Origin: OMOG01 sp041485845
GTDB taxonomy: Bacteria; Acidobacteriota; Terriglobia; Bryobacterales; Bryobacteraceae
Direction of reading: 5' to 3'
DNA: 7,316 bases
Assembly (NCBI GenBank): GCA_041485845.1
Contig: JBGPKH010000465.1
Span: forward strand, 1 to 7,316
The notes under the pieces were generated by a model. That model saw nothing but the letters and a program-made list of their open reading frames with translations, made no database searches and had not been told where the DNA came from. Of the stretch, positions 1-4,443 are shown in pieces. The first letter of the stretch is position 1; each line of letters starts with the position of its first letter. The translations under genes and the position numbers were made by a program.

Positions 1-73
1 CCTTACACCGGCTTCCGGCTGTATCGAGTCGCCGCAAGGTGCAAGTGGCGGGTTTTTACTGTCTGAATCGCAG

Positions 74-113
74 TCGCCTGCTTCGCCTGCTCCGACTTGC
101 CTGCTTGCCTGAG
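74..113. repeat. degenerate 9-base tandem repeat (T[C/T]GCCTGCT)
   Basis: TCGCCTGCT occurs twice back to back (74-82, 83-91). After a 5-base interruption TTGCCTGCT follows (97-105), then a diverged TTGCCTGAG that overlaps it by one base (105-113). No gene uses this stretch convincingly. It may be slippage-generated or part of a dispersed intergenic repeat. Confidence 0.55.
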
Positions 114-129
114 GGTGCTCACCCGTTTT

Positions 130-160
130 CGGGATTTCCTCGGCCAGCCGCGAAATCCCG
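130..160. repeat. 9-bp perfect hairpin
   Basis: CGGGATTTC (130-138) is the exact reverse complement of GAAATCCCG (152-160), enclosing 13 bases in which CGG/CCG (141-143, 148-150) can pair again around CCAG. It would form a stable stem in DNA or RNA. No T-tract follows, so it is not a classic intrinsic terminator. It overlaps the left arm of the larger inverted repeat at 158-236 by three bases. Confidence 0.7.
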
Positions 161-236
161 CTCCCTGACGGTCGCGGCCCTGTCGCGACTGCACGTGTTT
201 GCAGATAGTTACCGAGCCGCGACCAGCAGGGAGCGG
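158..236. repeat. 20-base inverted repeat (18/20 paired) with inner hairpin
   Basis: CCGCTCCCTGACGGTCGCGG (158-177) pairs with CCGCGACCAGCAGGGAGCGG (217-236) at 18 of 20 positions; the two mismatches are adjacent. The 39-base interval contains a further 5-bp stem, CTGCA (189-193) with TGCAG (200-204). From memory, sequences close to the left arm recur in intergenic regions of acidobacterial and planctomycete genomes. That is a recollection, not a search result. It could be a REP/BIME-like unit or the structured end of a small mobile element. Confidence 0.65.
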
Positions 237-324
237 TCATTGTAACCGGACTTTCCCGACAACCGGTAAGCACCTCTCGCCTGACGCTCTGACTCAGCCG
301 ATTTCGGCGGATTCCTCCCGGTTG

Positions 325-366
325 GACGCCGATCGGTAGTCCTCGTACGGTTAGGACTCCGGCGTC
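325..366. repeat. bipartite imperfect hairpin
   Basis: GACGCCG (325-331) pairs with CGGCGTC (360-366), and inside it AGTCCT (338-343) pairs with AGGACT (353-358) around a 9-base loop. An asymmetric bulge of six bases on one side and one on the other separates the stems. CCGATCGG (329-336) is also a perfect palindrome. A smaller hairpin, GCCGA-TT-TCGGC, lies just upstream at 297-308. There is no T-run after either hairpin. Confidence 0.55.
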
Positions 367-466
367 GCCGCGATCGGCTACACGGCAATACCGCGAACAG
401 CTTCCCGGCTTCACCCCCCACGCCTTAATGAGGCAAGCATGACCAAAGCGTAATGGAAAAAAAGTC

Positions 467-2665
467 ATGTCGCTCGTTTTCTCCGCTACTATACTGGATG
501 CTGTGCGTGGCCCTTACACCCTCGCGATCGCGGTCGCTCTGGCCGCCGCTCTGCCCCAGACCGGCGCAGCCCAGGAATTGGTCGTCGATATCGCCCCGTC
601 CCACGTGGCGAACACCTTCAGCCCCATGCGCGCGCTCGGTGCCGCCGTCGACCGCCTCGGCCAGGGGGTCGCCGAAAAAGCCCTGACCGAGCCCATGCTC
701 TCCGAGATCCTCTCTTCCGGCTGGCAGACCATCACCTACCGCCAGAACACCGAGCTTCACGCCGAGGCCTGGCACTGGAATCCCGAAGGCAAGTGGAGCG
801 ACCCCGCCGGCCGCGGCTACTTCACCGGCAACGCCACGCCCACCGGAGAGCTGCGTCACTCCTGGGGCTATGCCCTGCCCCACCGCGGCTTCAGCCGGGC
901 CGGACGCGGCCCCGGCAACAACTACTCCCGCCTCACCGATGGCGAACCCGGCAGCTACTGGAAAAGCAATCCCTACCTGACCAGGACCTTTACCGGCGAC
1001 GACGATTCGCTCCACCCGCAGTGGGTCATCGTCGACCTGGGCAGCGTCCAACCCGTCAACGCCGTTCGCATTGCCTGGGCCGAGCCCTACGCCAAGGTCT
1101 ACCGCGTGCAGTTCTGGACCGCGGGCGAGCAGAACCCCCGCCAGGCAACCGCGGGCCTCTGGCAGACCTTCCCCGCCGGCGCCGTGAACGACGGCCGCGG
1201 CGGCGCCGTGACCCTTCGTCTCACCTCATTTCAGGTTCCGGCGCGATACATCCGCGTCCTCATGACCGCGTCCTCCAACACCTGCGATACCCACGGCCCG
1301 GCCGACCGCCGCAACTGCGTGGGCTATGCCATCGACGAGCTGTACGCCGGCGCCCAATCCAGAGACGGCGAGTTTCAAGACCTCGTGAAGCACGCTTCCG
1401 GCGCCGGCCAGACCACCACCCAGTGTTCCTCAGTCGACCCCTGGCACGAGCCTGGCGACATCAACGACAAGGCCGGCGAACAGGTCGGCCTCGACTTCTT
1501 CTTCACCAGCGGCATCACTCGCGGGCTCCCGGCCATGATTCCCGTGTCCATGTTCTACAGCACGCCCGAGGACGCCGCCGCGGAGATCGCTTACGTCGAA
1601 AAGCGCAAATATCCCATCTCCTACGTGGAGCTCGGCGAGGAGCCCGACGGACAGCGCGCCATGCCCGAAGACATCGCCGCGCTGTACATCCAGTTCGCCA
1701 CCGCCATCCACAAAGTCGATCCCCATCTGAAACTCGGAGGCCCGGTCTTCGAAGGCGTGAACGAGGACATCAAGGTCTGGCCGGACGCTGACGGCAAAGT
1801 CTCGTGGATGGGCCGCTTTGTCGACTACCTCAAGTCTCATGGCCGCCTGTCGGACCTGGCCTTCATGTCCTTCGAGCACTACCCCTTCCCGCGCTGCAAT
1901 TCCAAGTGGGAGGACCTCTACCGCGAACCGCAGCTCATCGCCCACATCATGGATGTCTGGCGCGATGACGGCCTGCCCGCCAACGTCCCACTCATGATGA
2001 CCGAGGGCAACCTCTCCTCGGGATCGGGCGGAACCTTCGTCGATATCATGGGCGGTCTCTGGCTGGCGGATTATACCGGGGCCTTCCTGACCGCCGGCGG
2101 AACCGCCACTTACTTCTTCCACTACATCCCCGGACGCCTGAGCGCGGGCTGCCCCGGCGAGAACGCGGGAGCCACCTTCGGCTTCTTCGCCATGGATCCC
2201 GGCTACAAGATCAAGGGCCGCCTCTCCCAGTATTTCGCCAGCCGGCTCATCACCCGCGAGTGGGTGCAGCCGGTCGACCGCGAACACCGCCTGTTTCGCG
2301 TATCGGGCGGCGTGCGCGATGCCGCCGGCAACGTCCTGGTGACCGCCTACGCCGTGCTGCGCCCGGATGGCCAGTGGTCCCTTCTCCTCGTCAACAAAGA
2401 TCGCGATCGGGCCCGCGACGTACGGATCGCCTTCCGCGACGCCGACGCCAAGACCGACAGCGGCTTCTCCGGACCCCTGAAGGTCGTGACGTTCGGCGCC
2501 GCCCAGTACCAGTGGCATGCCGCCGGGGCCGACAGCTATGCGGATCCCGACGGCCCGCCGGCGACGTCTGCCCTGACCGCCAACGCGCAGACGTCATATA
2601 CCCTGCCGAAAGCGTCAATCACCGTGATTCAGGGGAAAATTAACGCGGTCGCGGCACGACCATGA
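467..2665 (+). CDS. secreted GH-A-like glycoside hydrolase with inserted discoidin (F5/8 type C) domain
   Basis: Predicted 732-residue exported glycosidase of the (beta/alpha)8-barrel GH-A type, relatives around GH39/GH51/GH79; substrate unknown. Residues 14-35 form a signal peptide (hydrophobic LAIAVALAAAL, likely cleavage GAA|Q). The barrel seems to begin near 72-88 (WQTITYRQNTEL). Residues about 145-295 look like a discoidin/CBM32-type sugar-binding domain (RLTDG at 155-159, YWKS, WVIVDLG, ARYIRVL at 259-265). The barrel resumes near 320, with YVELGEEPDG (386-395; E392 the likely acid/base), FEHY (469-472) and MMTEGN (510-515; E513 the likely nucleophile). A beta-sandwich (LFRVSGG to LLLVNKD) closes the protein. 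The Asn normally preceding the acid/base is Glu391. The start is uncertain: ATG 467 lacks a good Shine-Dalgarno, and GTG 503 would give a compact signal peptide. The last six residues (AVAARP) lie within the 2645-2776 repeat. Hydrolase type confident, family and substrate not. Confidence 0.82.
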   Translation: MSLVFSATILDAVRGPYTLAIAVALAAALPQTGAAQELVVDIAPSHVANTFSPMRALGAAVDRLGQGVAEKALTEPMLSEILSSGWQTITYRQNTELHAEAWHWNPEGKWSDPAGRGYFTGNATPTGELRHSWGYALPHRGFSRAGRGPGNNYSRLTDGEPGSYWKSNPYLTRTFTGDDDSLHPQWVIVDLGSVQPVNAVRIAWAEPYAKVYRVQFWTAGEQNPRQATAGLWQTFPAGAVNDGRGGAVTLRLTSFQVPARYIRVLMTASSNTCDTHGPADRRNCVGYAIDELYAGAQSRDGEFQDLVKHASGAGQTTTQCSSVDPWHEPGDINDKAGEQVGLDFFFTSGITRGLPAMIPVSMFYSTPEDAAAEIAYVEKRKYPISYVELGEEPDGQRAMPEDIAALYIQFATAIHKVDPHLKLGGPVFEGVNEDIKVWPDADGKVSWMGRFVDYLKSHGRLSDLAFMSFEHYPFPRCNSKWEDLYREPQLIAHIMDVWRDDGLPANVPLMMTEGNLSSGSGGTFVDIMGGLWLADYTGAFLTAGGTATYFFHYIPGRLSAGCPGENAGATFGFFAMDPGYKIKGRLSQYFASRLITREWVQPVDREHRLFRVSGGVRDAAGNVLVTAYAVLRPDGQWSLLLVNKDRDRARDVRIAFRDADAKTDSGFSGPLKVVTFGAAQYQWHAAGADSYADPDGPPATSALTANAQTSYTLPKASITVIQGKINAVAARP

Positions 2666-2776
2666 TGTGCATCACCGGCCGCTGGGCAACGTCATCGCGG
2701 CCACGCCGAGCGGTCGCGGCGCCACTATGATGGTGCATCACCGGCCGCGGGGGCAACGTCATCGCGGCCACGCCGA
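2645..2776. repeat. tandem duplication of a 65-67 base unit
   Basis: Copy 1 (2645-2709, 65 bases) and copy 2 (2710-2776, 67 bases) differ by about four substitutions and two single-base insertions. The final 26 bases of each copy (2684-2709 and 2751-2776) are identical. Each copy carries a small inverted repeat, TGATG-N2/3-CATCA (2663-2674 and 2728-2740). A fragment of the unit, AACGTCATCG, appears a third time at about 2776-2785. Copy 1 includes the end and TGA stop (2663-2665) of the hydrolase gene. Confidence 0.85.
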
Positions 2777-2832
2777 ACGTCATCGACCCCGCATCCCAAA
2801 CCCCATCGGCCGCCGGGAATTCGGCGGGCCGA

Positions 2833-2875
2833 GTGGAGTAGGGTGGAATAAGAGTGGAATAAAGGTAGAGTAAAG
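2833..2875 (+). repeat. degenerate 10-11 base tandem repeat (GTGGAATAAAG) leading into an RBS
   Basis: Four head-to-tail units are visible: GTGGAGTAGG (2833-2842), GTGGAATAAGA (2843-2853), GTGGAATAAAG (2854-2864) and GTAGAGTAAAG (2865-2875). The stretch is purine-rich and much poorer in GC than its surroundings. The last unit runs straight into the Shine-Dalgarno of the isomerase gene, so the repeat forms the 5' untranslated leader or the core promoter area of that gene. Confidence 0.75.
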
Positions 2876-2879
2876 GAGG
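2872..2879 (+). promoter_or_regulatory. strong Shine-Dalgarno for the isomerase gene
   Basis: AAAGGAGG lies 9 bases before ATG 2889 and is nearly a full match to the anti-Shine-Dalgarno. It fixes the start at 2889. Its first half belongs to the last unit of the tandem repeat at 2833-2875. Confidence 0.85.
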
Positions 2880-2888
2880 CACGCAACC

Positions 2889-3932
2889 ATGAAACCGAAT
2901 CGAACATTGATCAGCCGTCGCGATCTCGCGCGCAATGCGGCTCTCGCCACCGGCGCCCTGGGCGCGGCAGACGTCCTGCGGGCCGCCGTGCCCGCGGCCG
3001 AAATCAAAATCGGACTCTACAGCATCACCTACCTGGGCGTTTGGTATCGCGGGGACGCGCTCACCCTGGAACAGGTCATCCAACGCGCCCGGCAGTACGG
3101 CTACCAGGGAGTCGAAATCGACGGAAAACGCCCGCACGCCAACCCGCTCGATATGCCGCAAAGCCGCTGCCGGCAACTCCGCAAACTGGCCAGCGATCAG
3201 GGCATCGAGATCTATGCCGTGGCGGGCAACAACGATTTCAGCAGCCCCATCCCGGAACACCGCGAGTCCCAGTTGCTCTACGCGCGGGAGTTGATCCGCG
3301 TCACGGCGGATCTCGGGGCGAAGGTGATGCGCCTGTTCCTGGCCTGGCCGGGCGTGACCCTGCTGCCCGAGGGCGGCGGCCGATACGATATCGCCAAGTC
3401 CGCATGGCAACAGGTTCACCAGCCGTTCTCCGAGGAGCAAACATGGGCATGGTGCCGCCAGAGCCTCACCGAGGCCGCGCGCTATGCGGGCGATCAGGGC
3501 ATCACGCTGGCCCTCCAGAACCATGCGCCGGTCATTAGAGGCTATCGCGACTGCCTGCGCATGGTGCGCGAAGTCGCCTCACCCCATCTGAAGGTCTGCT
3601 TCGATGCGCGCCTGGAGCATGACCTGGACGCGGCCGCCATCGAGCGCGCCACGGTCGAGGTGGGACCCTTGCAGGTGCTCTCGCATTTCGGCGGCGAGTA
3701 CGACCAGGGCCCCGACGGAATCCAGGTCACCCCCGGAGAGCAGGTCCCGGCGGCGGTCCGCGGCCTCTTCGCCATCGGCTACCGCGGCTATGTCGGCTTC
3801 GAGCTGTGCCATCCGCTCCCCGTCGTCAACGGAAAAACGGTGGGCCTCGACTTCGCCGACAAGAACGCCCGCCTGGCAGCCGAATACCTGAAAAACATCA
3901 TCGCCGAAGTCAAAAAGCAACGCCTCGCCTGA
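2889..3932 (+). CDS. Tat-exported sugar isomerase/epimerase-like TIM barrel (AP_endonuc_2/xylose isomerase-like)
   Basis: The 347-residue protein resembles the 'sugar phosphate isomerase/epimerase' group (xylose isomerase-like TIM barrel), metal enzymes that move carbonyls or epimerise sugars. It begins with a Tat-like signal: SRRDLA (9-14), a hydrophobic Ala/Gly/Leu stretch to about 33, and probable cleavage at AVPAA|E (37/38), so it is probably periplasmic. The barrel starts with IKIGLYSITYLG (39-50). Candidate metal or catalytic residues fall where the family has them: E76 (GVEIDG), Q210-N211-H212 (LALQNHAP), D239 (CFDARLE), H266 (LSHFGGEYD) and E305 (VGFELCHP). Q210 sits where the classical ketohexose epimerases have a metal-binding Glu; QNH is, as I recall, common in a subgroup of these proteins. 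The strong Shine-Dalgarno sets the start. It lies 223 bases after the hydrolase stop and may have its own promoter. Fold confident, substrate unknown. Confidence 0.85.
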   Translation: MKPNRTLISRRDLARNAALATGALGAADVLRAAVPAAEIKIGLYSITYLGVWYRGDALTLEQVIQRARQYGYQGVEIDGKRPHANPLDMPQSRCRQLRKLASDQGIEIYAVAGNNDFSSPIPEHRESQLLYARELIRVTADLGAKVMRLFLAWPGVTLLPEGGGRYDIAKSAWQQVHQPFSEEQTWAWCRQSLTEAARYAGDQGITLALQNHAPVIRGYRDCLRMVREVASPHLKVCFDARLEHDLDAAAIERATVEVGPLQVLSHFGGEYDQGPDGIQVTPGEQVPAAVRGLFAIGYRGYVGFELCHPLPVVNGKTVGLDFADKNARLAAEYLKNIIAEVKKQRLA

Positions 3933-3940
3933 GCATGTGG

Positions 3941-3972
3941 GGCAGCCTGCCAAGGCAGGCTGCCAAGCCTGC
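3941..3972. repeat. perfect 11-bp hairpin with a competing third arm
   Basis: GGCAGCCTGCC (3941-3951) and GGCAGGCTGCC (3954-3964) are exact reverse complements separated by AA, starting 9 bases after the isomerase stop. A third arm, AGCCTGC (3966-3972), can pair instead with GCAGGCT (3955-3961) around a GCCA loop. The strong stem may protect or end the upstream transcript. No T-tract follows (the next bases are AAGCCTGCGG), so intrinsic termination is not supported. It may be one copy of a dispersed GC-rich palindrome family. Confidence 0.75.
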
Positions 3973-4047
3973 GGGCGGGTTGCTAAGGCGTCGTGCTGTC
4001 CCTGGCAGCTCGCGGCGCCGAGGATACTTACCGCACAAAAAAGACTG

Positions 4048-4065
4048 TGGGGTATGATTACCCCA
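4048..4065. repeat. 7-bp perfect palindrome TGGGGTA-TGAT-TACCCCA
   Basis: The 18-base sequence is an exact inverted repeat with a 4-base centre, in a locally AT-richer patch that follows an AAAAAAGACTG stretch. Its symmetry suits either a dimeric regulator's operator or a short RNA hairpin. Its last base is the A of an ATG (4065) that opens a nine-codon ORF (MSLEPTPSV, stop 4092-4094). No regulator gene is in the window to pair with it. Confidence 0.4.
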
Positions 4066-4161
4066 TGTCTCTCGAACCCACCCCATCGGTGTGAGACAGG
4101 ACCCCGGCACGCTCTTTCCGCGGGCGAGTCGGCGATCCTCCCCGGCGCCAGGCGTAAGCAC

Positions 4162-4402
4162 ATGACGATTTTCGGCACGACCGGCGCCGGGAAAAAGCGC
4201 TCATCGAAACACGATCGCGTGCGCCCTCGCCGCCCGGCGCCGGCTGCACGGCCGTGGAGCCTCACGGCCGGCTCGTCCCCGCGAAATTCTCCTGTCGGCC
4301 GGAAACCTGGTGCGACGGCCCGGCCACATCCAGGAAGCCAATCCCCCTCCGCAATGGCGCGATTTCCAGATCTGGATGGACCTCCGGCGAGAACTCCAAT
4401 AG
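4162..4402 (+). pseudogene. possible frameshifted remnant of a P-loop protein
   Basis: From ATG 4162 the reading is MTIFGTTGAGK, a hydrophobic strand running into a Walker A-like loop. The run of five A (4192-4196) then throws the frame to KR. Dropping one A gives GTTGAGKS, a perfect GxxGxGKS, followed by a plausible helix (NTIACALAARRRL) and an open frame ending in QWRDFQIWMDLRRELQ at TAG 4400-4402. The second frame has no ATG in its upstream part, so a working product would need frameshifting. About 78 residues is too short for a complete NTPase. It may be a decayed gene or a chance match; I do not recognise a family. Confidence 0.2.
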
Positions 4403-4424
4403 GACAATCGCATAATGATATACT
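4397..4424 (+). promoter_or_regulatory. candidate promoter region for the permease
   Basis: This is an AT-rich island just upstream of the permease, carrying two -10-like hexamers: CATAAT (4411-4416) and TATACT (4419-4424), each 5 of 6 to TATAAT. No good -35 hexamer lies 16-18 bases upstream of either, so the call rests on base composition and the -10 matches alone. Confidence 0.25.
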
Positions 4425-4430
4425 GCACGC

Positions 4431-4443
4431 GGAATCCTATTCC
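4431..4443 (+). promoter_or_regulatory. small hairpin abutting the permease start codon
   Basis: GGAAT (4431-4435) pairs exactly with ATTCC (4439-4443) around CCT, and the ATG follows at once. The only Shine-Dalgarno-like bases for this gene (GGA, 4431-4433) sit in the left arm. If the stem forms in mRNA it would hide the ribosome site. A 5-bp stem is weak, so any effect may be small. Confidence 0.35.

Larger units (their letters stand above)
1..452. other. gene-free, repeat-rich upstream region
   Basis: No convincing protein gene is present on either strand. Open frames exist, but they are Arg/Ser/Pro-rich low-complexity translations of the kind GC-rich non-coding DNA gives, without ribosome binding sites. 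The stretch is instead full of inverted repeats (130-160, 158-236, 297-308, 325-366) and short direct repeats (74-113), listed separately. The left edge is cut, so an upstream gene or the rest of a larger repeat element may lie outside the window. No confident promoter for the downstream hydrolase is visible; AT-rich hexamers are absent from most of it. Confidence 0.6.

Noticed and set aside
74..113. CRISPR-like repeat array
   Set aside because: The units are 9 bases, directly adjacent and without unique spacers, and no cas gene is present.
3..245. Stop-free + strand frame of about 80 codons, with a similar one on the minus strand
   Set aside because: It coincides with inverted and direct repeats, lacks a ribosome site, and reads as Arg/Ser/Leu low complexity.
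1430..2518. Long minus-strand open frame opposite the hydrolase (362 codons)
   Set aside because: It is a shadow of a GC-rich gene: the + strand frame has recognisable catalytic motifs, while this translation is Gly/Val/Glu-rich without a domain or ribosome site.
2640..3524. Minus-strand frame (294 codons) across the tandem repeat and the isomerase
   Set aside because: It is low complexity through the repeats and a shadow of the isomerase elsewhere.
3941..3964. Intrinsic terminator after the isomerase
   Set aside because: The stem is excellent but no T-tract follows, so only a hairpin repeat is claimed; the same applies to 6094-6110.
4141..4241. CCCGGCGCC arms at 4141-4149 and 4233-4241 that can pair with GGCGCCGGG at 4183-4191
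   Set aside because: These are short, self-palindromic GC-only words likely to arise by chance in this base composition.
3937..4443. A 169-residue N-terminal extension of the permease in the same open frame
   Set aside because: The extension is hydrophilic and Pro/Arg/Ser-rich, spans strong palindromes, and has no counterpart in LctP/LldP proteins, whose N-terminus matches MNPWLQNFNP at 4444.
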